DNA of 64,000 bases from RHKX01 sp041393495 (lineage in GTDB: Bacteria > Actinomycetota > Thermoleophilia > Solirubrobacterales > 70-9): the NCBI GenBank assembly GCA_041393495.1, contig JAWKKA010000004.1, forward strand, positions 108,608 through 172,607, given 5' to 3'. The number at the start of each line of letters is the position of its first letter. Within the stretch, counting starts at the first letter, position 1. The position numbers and the translations under genes were made by a program. Below are positions 36,651 through 45,973 of the stretch, piece after piece. Below the pieces are notes generated by a model, which was not told the origin of the DNA, did not search any database, and was given only the letters and a program-made list of their open reading frames with translations.

Positions 36651-38435
36651 CTAAGGCCGCATCTCGTACTGCCCCGCGAGCCCGCGGACCTTCGCGAACA
36701 CCGAGTCGAACCGCTCGCCGTCGACCACCGGCCGGGCAATCGCCGCCCTCGCCCAGTCGGCCTGCGCCGGGGTCGCGGAAGCCTTGCCGTGGAGCTCGAC
36801 GGCGTAGGCGGAGAAGTCGCGGACGAGGACGTCGAAGAGCTGATCGAGGGTGTCGGCCGGCAGGCTGACGAACCGCGCCTGCTCGAGGATCAGCTGCGCG
36901 TAGGGGATCAGGGTGAACAGCTCACCGAGGGTCAGCAGGTAGTCGAGGTCCTTCTGCTGCTCGGCGTCGGGGGCGGCATCGACGAGAAGCTGCTTGAACG
37001 ACTCCGCGAGCTCGGCGAAGCGGGCGACGTTCGGGACGGCGGCGAACGGCTCGAACGCTGCGCGCCAGTCGCTGAAGCGGATCCTCGAGAGCCCGCGCGC
37101 TGGCCCCTGGCGGAACAGGTGCTCGTCGTCGCCGGCGGCGAGCGTGCGTTCGGGGGGAGCGAGGCCGGGATCGGGATCGAACAGGTAGGCGGGCATGAAC
37201 TTGAGGACCAGCGCCATGTTCACGTGGACGGTGCCCTCGAGCTTCGGCAGGCTGCGGATGTCCTTGGCCGCCATCTCGAAGAACATGTCGCGCTCGAATC
37301 CCTTGGCGGCCATCACGTCCCATAGCTCGTCGATCACGCGCTCGCCCTCGGTCGTGACCTTCATCTTCGTGAGCGGGTTGAAGAGCAGGTAGCGGCGGTC
37401 CTCCGGCGAGGCGCTGCGCACGTAGTCGATCGCGCGGTTCGCGAACAGCTTCATGGCGACGAGCCGGGCGTAGCTGTCGGCGAACGCCTGGCGGACGTGG
37501 GGGAAGTCGGTGACCCGGATGCCGTAGAGGATTCGCGAGTCCGCATGGGTGATCGCCTCGTGCAGCGCGTGCTCGCAGATCCCGATCGAGGCGAAGCCGA
37601 GGTTGAACTTGCCGATGTTGACCGTGTTCAGCGCCGCGTCGAAGGCGCCGGACCCGGTGTGGAGGACATCGGCGGGGGCGACCGGGTAGTCGCGCAGCTC
37701 GAACTGGCTGACGTAGTTCTGCGAATTGACGACGTTGCGGATCAGCTCGTAGCTCGGGTTCCGGGAGTCGGCGGCGAAGAACGCGTAGCCGTCTGCGCCC
37801 TCGACCCCGTCGATGCGACCGAACACCGAGACCATCGCCGCCTCGTTGCCGTTGCCGATGTAGTACTTGCCGCCGTTGGCGCGCCAGCCCTCGCCCGACG
37901 CGTCCGGCGTCAGGACCATGTCGGTCGAGTAGATGTCGGCGCCGTGGGCGCGCTCGGAGAGGCCGAACGCGAAGATCTCCCCGCCCTCGAGGAGGCGCGC
38001 TGCCCGCGCCCGTGCCGCCTCGTTGTCGGACATGAAGATCGGGCCGAGCCCGAGGATCGTCACCTGCCACGTGTACCAGTAGGCGAGCCCGTAGAAGGCC
38101 GACACCTCGTTGAACGCGCAGATCCGCTGCGTGTCCCAGCGCCGCTCGGGGTCGCGGCCGCCGTCGCGCGCCGGGGTCAGAAAGCGCGCGAAGATCCCCT
38201 CCTCGGCCTGGAATGCGAGATAGTCGGCGTACCAACGGTGCTCCCGGTCGGCGTCCTTGAGCGCCACCTTGCCGCGATGCTCGAACCAGGCGATCGTCGC
38301 CTCGATCGCCTGACGGTCGCGCGGCTCGAGATGCTCGAACCCGGGGGAGTTGGGGTCGAGGATCAGCCCGTCGCCCGGGGCCTGATCGCCTGCGGCGGTG
38401 GCGGGACCGGTCGGGGCGCTCTCGGTGGTCGACAT
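36651..38435 (-). CDS. Acyl-CoA dehydrogenase/oxidase family protein (large)
   Basis: 594 residues from ATG 38435. The N-terminal part has FAFGLSERAHGADIYSTDMVL and a flavin-contact NGGKYYIGNGNEA; the C-terminal part has LPKLEGTVHVN with the candidate catalytic Glu, then a helical extension of about 180 residues. The extra length resembles the acyl-CoA oxidase plan. It is not adjacent to the beta-oxidation cluster at 17-24.5 kb, so a separate substrate is likely. Confidence 0.85.
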   Translation of the reverse strand: MSTTESAPTGPATAAGDQAPGDGLILDPNSPGFEHLEPRDRQAIEATIAWFEHRGKVALKDADREHRWYADYLAFQAEEGIFARFLTPARDGGRDPERRWDTQRICAFNEVSAFYGLAYWYTWQVTILGLGPIFMSDNEAARARAARLLEGGEIFAFGLSERAHGADIYSTDMVLTPDASGEGWRANGGKYYIGNGNEAAMVSVFGRIDGVEGADGYAFFAADSRNPSYELIRNVVNSQNYVSQFELRDYPVAPADVLHTGSGAFDAALNTVNIGKFNLGFASIGICEHALHEAITHADSRILYGIRVTDFPHVRQAFADSYARLVAMKLFANRAIDYVRSASPEDRRYLLFNPLTKMKVTTEGERVIDELWDVMAAKGFERDMFFEMAAKDIRSLPKLEGTVHVNMALVLKFMPAYLFDPDPGLAPPERTLAAGDDEHLFRQGPARGLSRIRFSDWRAAFEPFAAVPNVARFAELAESFKQLLVDAAPDAEQQKDLDYLLTLGELFTLIPYAQLILEQARFVSLPADTLDQLFDVLVRDFSAYAVELHGKASATPAQADWARAAIARPVVDGERFDSVFAKVRGLAGQYEMRP

Positions 38436-38562
38436 GGGTTGCAGCCTAACCGGGCGAAACGATCGGTCCACAGCTCGACGCTCGACGAGCATGGCGATGC
38501 GAGGAGGCCCGGCGAGAGGCCTTCAGGGAGAGGTTCCGCGGAACGAGCGGTCGGGTTGAGCC

Positions 38563-39387
38563 TCAGTCCGCGTCCTTCTCGTCGATCAGCTCCGCGGCGA
38601 CGTCGGGGACGTAGGCGTAGAGGTCCTCGGGGGGGCGCCGGTAGCCCGCGTCCTTCTGGACCTTCGGCAGCTTCACGGGCTGCTGCTCGACCGGCTCGTA
38701 GGGGATCGAGGAGAGCAGGTGCGCGATGCAGTTGATCCGCGCGTTGCGCTTGTGGTCGGACTCGACGACGTGCCAGCGCGCCTCGGGGATGTCGGTGTGG
38801 ATGAACATCTCGTCCTTGGCGCGCGAGTAGTCGACCCAGTGGCTGCGCGAGAAGAGGTCGGTGGTCGAGAGCTTCCACTGCTTGAGCGGGTCGTCGATCC
38901 GTGCTTCGAACCGCTTCGCCTGCTCCTCCTCGGAGACCGAGAACCAGTACTTGACGAGGATGATCCCGTCGTCGACGAGCATCCGCTCGAAGGTCGGGCA
39001 CTGGCGCAGAAAACGCTGATGCTCGTCCGGCGTGCAGAAGCCGAGCACCCGCTCGACCCCGGCGCGGTTGTACCAGGAGCGGTCGAACAGGACGACCTCG
39101 CCGGCCGCCGGCAGGTGGGCGATGTAGCGCTGGAAGTACCACTCGGTCTGCTCGCGGTCCGACGGCGCCGGCAGCGCCACCGTGCGGACGACGCGGGGCG
39201 AGGGGAACTCGGTGATCCGCTTGATCGCGCCGCCCTTGCCGGCGGCGTCGCGGCCCTCGAAGACGACCGCGATGCGGGCGCCCTCGCGACGGACCCACTC
39301 GGCCATCTGGACAAGCTCGACCTGCAGCTCGTAGAGCTTCCTCTCGTAGGTCCTCGCGGGCAGCTTCGCCGTCTTCTCGCGTGCCAC
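38563..39387 (-). CDS. ppk2: Polyphosphate kinase 2
   Basis: 274 residues, the usual single-domain PPK2 size. Walker A is FEGRDAAGKGG (K51) and Walker B is LFDRSWYNRAG, followed by the lid KQWKLSTTDL and HTDIPEARWHVV. PPK2 enzymes transfer phosphate between polyphosphate and nucleotides. It lies 7 bases after the metallophosphoesterase gene, giving a three-gene minus-strand operon. A second polyphosphate kinase (PPK1) is encoded at 59 kb. Confidence 0.93.
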   Translation of the reverse strand: MAREKTAKLPARTYERKLYELQVELVQMAEWVRREGARIAVVFEGRDAAGKGGAIKRITEFPSPRVVRTVALPAPSDREQTEWYFQRYIAHLPAAGEVVLFDRSWYNRAGVERVLGFCTPDEHQRFLRQCPTFERMLVDDGIILVKYWFSVSEEEQAKRFEARIDDPLKQWKLSTTDLFSRSHWVDYSRAKDEMFIHTDIPEARWHVVESDHKRNARINCIAHLLSSIPYEPVEQQPVKLPKVQKDAGYRRPPEDLYAYVPDVAAELIDEKDAD

Positions 39388-39394
39388 GACGCCC

Positions 39395-39997
39395 TCAGAC
39401 CTCGAGCTCGGCCCCGTGCGGGCCGAGGTTCGCGATCGCCGAGCCGTCGATCTCGGAACGCTCCCCCCACGCCTCGTGGATGTGCCCGCAGACGACCAGC
39501 GGCGGTCGCTTCATCTCGATCGTCGCCAGGATCGCGACGCTGCCGAGGTGCTCGCCGGCCGCCGAGCGGTCGCAGTGGCCACGGGGCGGCGAGTGGACGA
39601 TCAGCACGGCGCCTTGCGGGCAATCCGCCAGCCGCGCGGCCGCCTCGTCCTCGGTGAGGTCGAAGCTCCAGTCCCACGGGGTCGTCGGGACGCCGGCCCC
39701 GAGGCCGTAGAACTCGACGCCGCCGATGCTCGCGCCGCCGCCGTGCAGCACCGTCGCCGCGTCCCATCCCGACTCCGCGACCGCCGCGCGCAGCTCCTCC
39801 TCGGTCTCGTTGTTGCCGGGGACGAGCAGCGTCGGCGCAGTGATCGTCGCGAGCGCGGCGATCGTCTCCGTGACGCCCTCGTGGACGGAGCCGAAGTCAC
39901 CGGCGCCGATCACGACGTCGGCCGCGCCGCTCGATGCGACCAGGTCGGCAGCGGCGTCGAGGTCGCGGTGCAGGTCGCTGAACGCGAGCAGCTTCAT
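39395..39997 (-). CDS. Metallophosphoesterase (YfcE-like)
   Basis: 200 residues. The calcineurin-like motifs are FSDLH, GAGDFG, GNNE, a lone His in VHSPP and GHIHEAWG. The short length fits YfcE/MJ0936-type phosphodiesterases. ATG 39997 overlaps the stop of the upstream repeat protein, so translation is coupled. Substrate unknown. Confidence 0.85.
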   Translation of the reverse strand: MKLLAFSDLHRDLDAAADLVASSGAADVVIGAGDFGSVHEGVTETIAALATITAPTLLVPGNNETEEELRAAVAESGWDAATVLHGGGASIGGVEFYGLGAGVPTTPWDWSFDLTEDEAAARLADCPQGAVLIVHSPPRGHCDRSAAGEHLGSVAILATIEMKRPPLVVCGHIHEAWGERSEIDGSAIANLGPHGAELEV

Positions 39998-40308
39998 CGG
40001 CCGCCCTCCCCGCTGGGCGAGACGACCTCGAGCTCGCGGACGCGGAGCCGGCCGACGTCGAGGTCCTCGATCGCGAGCCGCCGCACCGATGCGCGCCCGA
40101 CCGCGAGCCGCCCGACCGCGAGCCGCCCGACCGCGAGCGCGCCGATCGCGACCGCGGCGACGGCGAGCGCGCCGACCGCGACCGGCGCCGCGGCGGTCGG
40201 TCCCAGGGCGGCGGGACCGCGGACGGTCCCGGCCCGGACCTCGAATCCCTCCCATCGCACCCCGGGGAGGCGTTCGCGGACGCGCTCCGCCATCTCTGCT
40301 CCGACCAT
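39994..40308 (-). CDS. Small pentapeptide-type repeat protein
   Basis: 104 residues. About residues 45-95 follow a five-residue period with a hydrophobic residue at the centre and Val or Ile at the end (GALAV, GRLAV, GRLAV, GRASV, RRLAI, EDLDV, GRLRV, RELEV). This suggests a short right-handed beta-helix like pentapeptide-repeat proteins, though without the classic A(D/N)LXX signature. The function is unknown. It is coupled to a metallophosphoesterase and PPK2. Confidence 0.65.
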   Translation of the reverse strand: MVGAEMAERVRERLPGVRWEGFEVRAGTVRGPAALGPTAAAPVAVGALAVAAVAIGALAVGRLAVGRLAVGRASVRRLAIEDLDVGRLRVRELEVVSPSGEGGR

Positions 40309-40370
40309 CGCTGCAACTCCTTTCGGCGTCGGGCTGATCCTCTCACGTCGAAGCCAATAACCTCGCGCCG

Positions 40371-41132
40371 ATGACGGACGACGGGGCAGCGACCGCAGTC
40401 GAGGCAGGAGCGGCGGCGGGGATCGTCTCCTGCCGCGAGCTGAGCCGGCGGTTCGGCGAGGGGGATGCTGCGGTCGACGCGCTGCGCGGCGTCACGCTCG
40501 CCTTCCCGAAGGGCCAGCTGACCGCGATCGTCGGGCCCTCGGGATCGGGCAAGTCGACGCTCATGCATCTCCTCGCCGGGCTCGACCGGCCGACCGGCGG
40601 GCAGGCGTGGATCGACGGCGTCGAAGTAACCGCGCTCGACGACAAGGGCCTGACCGCGCTGCGCCGCGAGAAGCTCGGCTTCATCTTCCAGTTCTTCAAC
40701 CTCGTCCCCGTCCTCGACGCCGCCGAGAACGTCGAGCTGCCGCTGAAGATCGCCGGGCGCGACGTCGACCCGGCCTGGCGCGACCGGCTCCTCGCCACGG
40801 TCGGGCTCACCAACCGGACCACCCACCGCCCCGCCGAGCTCTCCGGCGGCGAGCAGCAGCGCGTCTCGGTCGCCCGGGCGCTGATCACGCGTCCCGCCGT
40901 CGTCTTCGCAGACGAGCCGACCGGCAACCTCGATTCGAAGTCGGGAACCGGCATCCTCGAGCTGCTCCGCACCTCGGTCGACGAGTTCGGGCAGACCGTC
41001 GTGATCGTCACCCACGACCCGAAGGTCGCCGCGGTCGCCGACCGGGTCATCGTCCTCGCCGACGGCCGGGTCGCGGCCGACCGCAGGGTCAGCGGCGAGG
41101 ACGACGTCATCGCCCTGATGCGGGACCTCTAG
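40371..41132 (+). CDS. ABC transporter ATP-binding protein (MacB/LolD type)
   Basis: 253 residues with GPSGSGKST, Q-loop FQFFNLVPVL, signature ELSGGEQQR, Walker B VVFADEPTGNLDS and the H-loop THD. The DEPTGNLD form marks the MacB/LolD/FtsE group that powers FtsX-type proteins. It abuts the permease gene with no gap. The pair would work as a mechanotransducing exporter or lipoprotein/peptide translocator. Confidence 0.92.
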   Translation: MTDDGAATAVEAGAAAGIVSCRELSRRFGEGDAAVDALRGVTLAFPKGQLTAIVGPSGSGKSTLMHLLAGLDRPTGGQAWIDGVEVTALDDKGLTALRREKLGFIFQFFNLVPVLDAAENVELPLKIAGRDVDPAWRDRLLATVGLTNRTTHRPAELSGGEQQRVSVARALITRPAVVFADEPTGNLDSKSGTGILELLRTSVDEFGQTVVIVTHDPKVAAVADRVIVLADGRVAADRRVSGEDDVIALMRDL

Positions 41133-43712
41133 GTGGCCGCGCTCGCACTCCGCGAGCTGGCGTCGCGGAAGTTGCGTGCGGCGCTGACCGCGCTGGCGAT
41201 CATGCTCGGGGTCGCGATGGTCGCCGGCACCTTCATGCTGAAGGCGTCGGTCGACAAGGCGTTCGACGACATCTTCGCCGAGGCCAGCGCCGGGATCGAC
41301 GTCACCGTCAAGCCGGCCAGCGCGTTCGACGCCGGCATCGACCTGCCCGAGTCGGGCGCCACGTTGCCGCAGTCGCTGGTCGGGAAGATCGCGGGCGTCG
41401 ACGGCGTCGCCAAGGCGGCCGGTGCCATCGGCGACTCGACCTCGATCGCGATCCTCGACTCCAACGGCGATCGGATCGGGCCCCCCGGGGGTGGCTCGCC
41501 GCAGATCGCGGCCAGCGTCGAGCCGGAGCCGTTCAGTCCGTTCACCTGGGTCGAGGGATCGGCGCCGAGCTCGCCGAGCGAGGTCGGGATCGACTCGATC
41601 ACCGCCGGCGAGGAGGGCTGGCACGTCGGCCAGGAGGTCACGATCAGCGGCGTCCGCGGCGTCAAGCACTACACGCTCTCGGGGATCGGCCGGTTCGGCA
41701 GCGGCGTTCCCCTCGGCGGCGCCAGCTTCGCGCTGTTCACGCTGCCCGAGGCCCAGGCGATCACCGGCAAGGTCGGCGAGCTCGACAACATCGACGTCGA
41801 GGCGGCCGACGGCGTGACGCCGGACGAGCTCGCGGCGCGTCTCAACCGGGTCCTGCCGAAGGACGCCGAGGCCAAGACCGGAGCCGAGGACGCGGCCCAG
41901 CAATCGGTCGACATCAAGGAGGGGTTCGGCTTTCTGACGACTTTCCTGCTCGTCTTCGCCGGCATCTCGGTGTTCGTCGGGGCGTTTCTGATCTTCAACA
42001 CGTTCTCGATCACCGTCGCCCAGCGGACCCGCGAGTTCGGGATGCTGCGGACGCTCGGCGTCTCCTCCCGTCAGGTGCTCGCGACCGTGATCGTCGAGGC
42101 GCTGATCCTCGGCATCATCGCGTCCCTGCTCGGGATCGTCGCCGGGCTCGGCTTCGTCGAGCTCGTCACCGGGGCGTTCAAGGCGATGGGCTTCGAGCTG
42201 CCCCAGAGCGGGATCGTCATCGACGGCGGCGCGATCGTCGTGCCGCTCATCGTCGGGGTCGTCGCGACGCTCGGCTCGGCCGTCGTGCCGGCGATCCGGG
42301 CGACGCGCGTGACCCCGCTCGAGGCGCTGCGCGACGAGGGCCGCACGGCCGAGGCGCCGACGCGACGCCGGGTCTGGACGGCGCGGGTGCTGATCGCCGC
42401 CGGCATCGCGGCGCTCGCGGCCGGGCTGTTCGCCACCGCGTCGTTCGGCTCGGCGCTGCCGCTGCTCGGACTCGGCCTGATCTTCCTCTTCATCGGCATC
42501 GCGATGCTCGCCGGGACGTTGGTGAGGCCGCTCGCCTCGCTGGTCGGCCGGCCGATCGAGCGGGTCCGCGGGGTCACGGGCAGGCTCGCCCGCGAGAACA
42601 CGCTTCGCAACGCGAGCCGGACCGCGACCACCTCGGCAGCGCTGATGATCGGCGTTGCGCTGGTGGTCTTCGCCGCGGTCTTCGCGGCATCGGCGACGAA
42701 GTCGGTCGGCGACGCGCTCGACGAGACGTTCGCCGGCGACCTGATCATCGCCAGCACCGACGGGAGCTCGCCGATCTCCCCCGACGTGGCCCGGCAGGTG
42801 GCCGGGGTGGACGGGATCGGGGCGGTCTCGCCGCTCACCGGGGCGCCGGCCGAGGTCGAGCTGGCGACGACGAAGCTGGAGCTGGTCGACGGCCTCGATA
42901 CCGCGACGCTGACGAAGGTTGCCAAGATCGACTGGGTGGAGGGCGATGACGCGACGTTGACGGGCCTCGGCAGCGACCAGGCGATCGTCGAGTCGCAGTG
43001 GGCGGACGACAATGACGTCGCGGTCGGTGACAGGATCACCCTGAAGACGGTGACCGGGGAGGAGGTCCCGGTGACGGTCGAGGGGAGCATCCGTGATCGC
43101 GTCCAGCTCCTCGTTTCGTCGCTGGCGTTGCCGATCGAGACGGTCCGGCAGCGGTTCGATGCCCGCCAGGACTTCGCCGCCCTCGTCGGTTTCGCCCCCG
43201 GAGCCGATCCGGCCGCGGTCAGGGGCCGCGTCGACCGGCTGCTCGCGCGCCGCTTCCCGCAGGTGGAGGCACGCGACCAGCAGCAGTTCGAGCAGCAGCA
43301 GGAGGACCTGATCAATCAGCTCCTGGCGTTGATCTACGTGCTCCTGGCGTTGTCGGTGCTCGTCAGCCTGTTCGGCGTCGTGAACACGCTCGTGCTCTCG
43401 ATCTACGAGCGGACCCGTGAGATCGGGATGCTGCGTGCGATCGGCGCCTCGAAGTCGCAGATCCGCAGGATGATCCGCTACGAGTCGTTGATCACGGCGA
43501 TGATCGGGGCGCTGATCGGCGCCGTCGTCGGGCTCGCGATAGCGATCGCCGCCGTCGAGGCGCTCGAGGACGAGGGGCTCGTCCTCGGCGTCCCGATCCT
43601 CGGGATCATCGTCGTCCTGATCGCCGCCGCCATCGCCGGCGTGATCGCCGGGGCGTGGCCGGCCCGCCGCGCGGCGAAGATCGAGGTCATGGAGGCCCTC
43701 CAGTACGAGTAG
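41133..43712 (+). CDS. FtsX-like permease (MacB-type), two-module
   Basis: 859 residues from GTG 41133. An N-terminal TM helix and a periplasmic domain (about 20-260) precede three TM helices, then a second TM-periplasmic-TM unit ends with LSIYERTREIGMLRAIGASKSQIRRMI, the signature of FtsX-domain proteins. The duplication of the module is typical of large actinobacterial members. The gene begins directly after the ATPase stop. The substrate is unknown. Confidence 0.9.
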   Translation: MAALALRELASRKLRAALTALAIMLGVAMVAGTFMLKASVDKAFDDIFAEASAGIDVTVKPASAFDAGIDLPESGATLPQSLVGKIAGVDGVAKAAGAIGDSTSIAILDSNGDRIGPPGGGSPQIAASVEPEPFSPFTWVEGSAPSSPSEVGIDSITAGEEGWHVGQEVTISGVRGVKHYTLSGIGRFGSGVPLGGASFALFTLPEAQAITGKVGELDNIDVEAADGVTPDELAARLNRVLPKDAEAKTGAEDAAQQSVDIKEGFGFLTTFLLVFAGISVFVGAFLIFNTFSITVAQRTREFGMLRTLGVSSRQVLATVIVEALILGIIASLLGIVAGLGFVELVTGAFKAMGFELPQSGIVIDGGAIVVPLIVGVVATLGSAVVPAIRATRVTPLEALRDEGRTAEAPTRRRVWTARVLIAAGIAALAAGLFATASFGSALPLLGLGLIFLFIGIAMLAGTLVRPLASLVGRPIERVRGVTGRLARENTLRNASRTATTSAALMIGVALVVFAAVFAASATKSVGDALDETFAGDLIIASTDGSSPISPDVARQVAGVDGIGAVSPLTGAPAEVELATTKLELVDGLDTATLTKVAKIDWVEGDDATLTGLGSDQAIVESQWADDNDVAVGDRITLKTVTGEEVPVTVEGSIRDRVQLLVSSLALPIETVRQRFDARQDFAALVGFAPGADPAAVRGRVDRLLARRFPQVEARDQQQFEQQQEDLINQLLALIYVLLALSVLVSLFGVVNTLVLSIYERTREIGMLRAIGASKSQIRRMIRYESLITAMIGALIGAVVGLAIAIAAVEALEDEGLVLGVPILGIIVVLIAAAIAGVIAGAWPARRAAKIEVMEALQYE

Positions 43713-43863
43713 CCGTCGCTGGCCGTCGCCGGCTCGGCGTCCTCCGTCGGCACGCGGCCGGCGGCCGCTCCGCCTCCTGCGTCCCTGATCCGACTCCTCC
43801 CGACCGCGGCGCTGCGCAGCCGCGCCGGCGCGGCGTCCCCGTGGGCACGCGGCCGGTGGCCGC

Positions 43864-44841
43864 TCAGATCAGCTCGGCCGCGGCTGCAAGCGTGGCGGCG
43901 AAGTCGGCGGACGGGACCGGGCTCACCCCCGGTGAGGTCGCGCCGGCGTCGCGGTAGCGGCGAACGGCGTCGCGGACGTCCTCGTCGGTCCCGAACCCGC
44001 CGAGCGAGTCCAGCATCGGCTCGCTCATCGCCGCCTTGGCACGCTCGACGTCGCCGGCGGCGATGCCCTCGTCGAAGCCGGCGATCTCGGCGGCGAAGCC
44101 GGAGCGCTCGAGCATCGAGCGATAGAACGGCAGCGACAGGTAGGCGACCAGGTCGCCGCGCATCCGCTCCAGCGTCGCTGCCCGGTCGCCGGTCACGGCG
44201 ACGGGGACCGCCGGGACGACGTCGAATCCCTCGAGCCCCCGCCCGGCCTTCTCGCGACCCTTCCGCACCTCGGGGAGGACCACGTCGCGAACGTAGGCCG
44301 GATCGCAGAGCCAGAGCAGGACGCCGTCGGCGATCTCGCCGGCAAGCCGGAGCATGTTCGGCGACAGCGCCGCAACGTAGATCGGCAGATCGGGACGGAC
44401 CTCGTAGCCCAGGAACCGGAACTGCGTTGGCCACTTCTCGCCCGCCGGCGGCTCCTCGCCACGCAGCATCGCCCGGATCGCGCCGACGTACTCCCGCATC
44501 TCGGCGACCGGCCGGTCGATCGACTGTCCGTACCAGCCCTCGACCGTGACCCGGTGGGAGACCCCGAGGCCGAGGATCATCCGTCCGCCCGAGATCTCGT
44601 CGATCGTCGCGGCCGCCTGCGCTGTCGCGACCGGCGTCCGCGAGTAGATCGGCAGCACCCCCGTCCCGAGCCGGATCCGCTCCGTCGCTGCCGCGTAGGC
44701 GGCCAGCACCGTCAGCGAGTCCCGACCGGCGATGTGGGTCACGTAGGTCGAGTCGTAGCCGTGCGACTCGGCGAGCCGGACCCGCTCGATCGCCCGATCG
44801 AGCGAGCGGCCGGCCGAGATGAAGGTCCCGATGCCGGGCAT
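43864..44841 (-). CDS. LLM-class F420-dependent oxidoreductase
   Basis: 325 residues. The barrel shows RLAESHGYDSTYVTHI, ERIRLGTGVLPIYSRTP and RMILGLGVSHRVTVEGWYG, typical of F420-dependent luciferase-like enzymes. The C-terminal region includes a long insert of about 60 residues around DVVPAVPVAVTGDRAATL. It acts in the cytoplasm on an unknown substrate. It follows the lipoate ligase-like gene on the same strand after a 159-base gap that holds a 27-base imperfect direct repeat. Confidence 0.87.
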   Translation of the reverse strand: MPGIGTFISAGRSLDRAIERVRLAESHGYDSTYVTHIAGRDSLTVLAAYAAATERIRLGTGVLPIYSRTPVATAQAAATIDEISGGRMILGLGVSHRVTVEGWYGQSIDRPVAEMREYVGAIRAMLRGEEPPAGEKWPTQFRFLGYEVRPDLPIYVAALSPNMLRLAGEIADGVLLWLCDPAYVRDVVLPEVRKGREKAGRGLEGFDVVPAVPVAVTGDRAATLERMRGDLVAYLSLPFYRSMLERSGFAAEIAGFDEGIAAGDVERAKAAMSEPMLDSLGGFGTDEDVRDAVRRYRDAGATSPGVSPVPSADFAATLAAAAELI

Positions 44842-45000
44842 GGTCGGGTTCTACCGGATCTCCGCGTGAAAAACGCAAGGTTCGGGTCGCTCTACGACCC
44901 TTCGATTGCGTTCTTCGACGGTGAGCGGAGCTGCGGGCGGGGCGGCCGCGAGCCATGCGTGGGCAGGGCGGCCGCGAGCCCAGGCGTGGGCGGGATGAGG

Positions 45001-45810
45001 TCAGGCGCGGGGGCGGTAGTCGTCCTTCGTGCGCTCGGCCAGCGCCAGGGTCGAGGCGGCGATCGGCGTGTCGCGGAGGTCGTACGCCCGGGCCAGCTCC
45101 GCCAGCAGGGCTGCGATCGTCGCCGCGATCAGCGGGTCGGGCCCGCCGAGCGGGCGCGGCGCATCGTCCTCGCCCAGCTCGTGCGCGAGGCTGCCGGTCG
45201 TCGCCGGGTCGTAAGCGAGGTCGAGTGCCTCGTAGACCGGGAGCAGGACCTCGTTGATCCGGGCGGCGCCGCGGACGACGACGACGGCGCCGACGTGGGC
45301 GCCGGCGACGATCACCCGCTGGCCGATGCCGGCGAGCTTGACCGCCCCGCGGGCGTTGACGCTGAACTCGCCGGGGCAGTACTCGCCCTCGACCTCGCCT
45401 ACCGCGGCGTCGGCGCCGAGCGCCGATCCGGCGGTGGCGATCGTCGCCGCCATGGCCGCGAACCGCTCCCGCGTCCCGGCGTAGGAGCCGGAGCCGCCCG
45501 CCGCCCGGACCGCGTGCGACAACGAGACCGTGCCCTCGTGGAAGACGGCGGCGCGGCCGCCGGCGATCCGCTCGATCGGCGTGTACCCGGCCTCGCGGGC
45601 GATCGCGACCGCCCGCCGATAGCCGGGGCGGAGCCGGTCGAGCTTGCCGAAGGCGAGGATCGGTCCGGTCCGGTTGATCCGGATCGCCGGCGGCAGCTCG
45701 GCGTGCGCGACCTGGCGCAGCAGCGCGGCCGAGACCGCCGTCTCCAGGCAGGCGTCGTCCGCGAACGAGGTCGTGATGACGTCGACGGTCGGGCGCTGCG
45801 CAGCGGTCAA
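45001..45810 (-). CDS. Lipoate-protein ligase/octanoyltransferase family protein
   Basis: About 269 residues from TTG 45810; ATG 45864 would add 18 residues but overlaps a CRP-like site and the start region of the divergent gene. The core resembles LplA/LipM: IRINRTGPILAFGKLDR, then IAGGRAAVFHEGTVSLSHA in place of the usual RRxGGGAVxH motif, then NARGAVKLAGIGQRV with the catalytic-type lysine. It would attach lipoate or octanoate to target proteins. The motif is divergent, so a different acyl or biotin-type role is possible. Confidence 0.7.
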   Translation of the reverse strand: MTAAQRPTVDVITTSFADDACLETAVSAALLRQVAHAELPPAIRINRTGPILAFGKLDRLRPGYRRAVAIAREAGYTPIERIAGGRAAVFHEGTVSLSHAVRAAGGSGSYAGTRERFAAMAATIATAGSALGADAAVGEVEGEYCPGEFSVNARGAVKLAGIGQRVIVAGAHVGAVVVVRGAARINEVLLPVYEALDLAYDPATTGSLAHELGEDDAPRPLGGPDPLIAATIAALLAELARAYDLRDTPIAASTLALAERTKDDYRPRA

Positions 45811-45845
45811 GCGGGTTGCGCGGGATGTGAATGAACCATTGCCTT

Positions 45846-45861
45846 TGTGACGGGCCTCACA
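45846..45861. promoter_or_regulatory. CRP/GlxR-type binding site
   Basis: Exact match to the CRP-family consensus: TGTGA-CGGGCC-TCACA. It lies in the gap between the lipoate ligase-like gene and the Rpf-like gene, 113 bases before the likely rpf start. Mycobacterial CRP (Rv3676) and corynebacterial GlxR are known to control rpf genes. Confidence 0.7.
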
Positions 45862-45973
45862 CATGGATCGCGCGGATACCGGGATCGTTCGCTGGGTCAG
45901 CCGAATCCGGTCGTTGCGGCCCGACGCCCGCAACCTACCTCGCCGGTTCGGATCAAGCAGATGGATTGGATCG

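Noticed and set aside
44938..45000. Stop-codon-anchored repeat at the lipoate ligase-like gene
   Set aside because: A 27-base imperfect repeat lies just downstream, but it does not include the stop codon, so it does not support the pattern seen at the other three genes.
44554..45834. Long plus-strand open frame opposite the lipoate ligase-like gene
   Set aside because: Its composition is the usual antisense artefact and it covers recognisable genes on the other strand.
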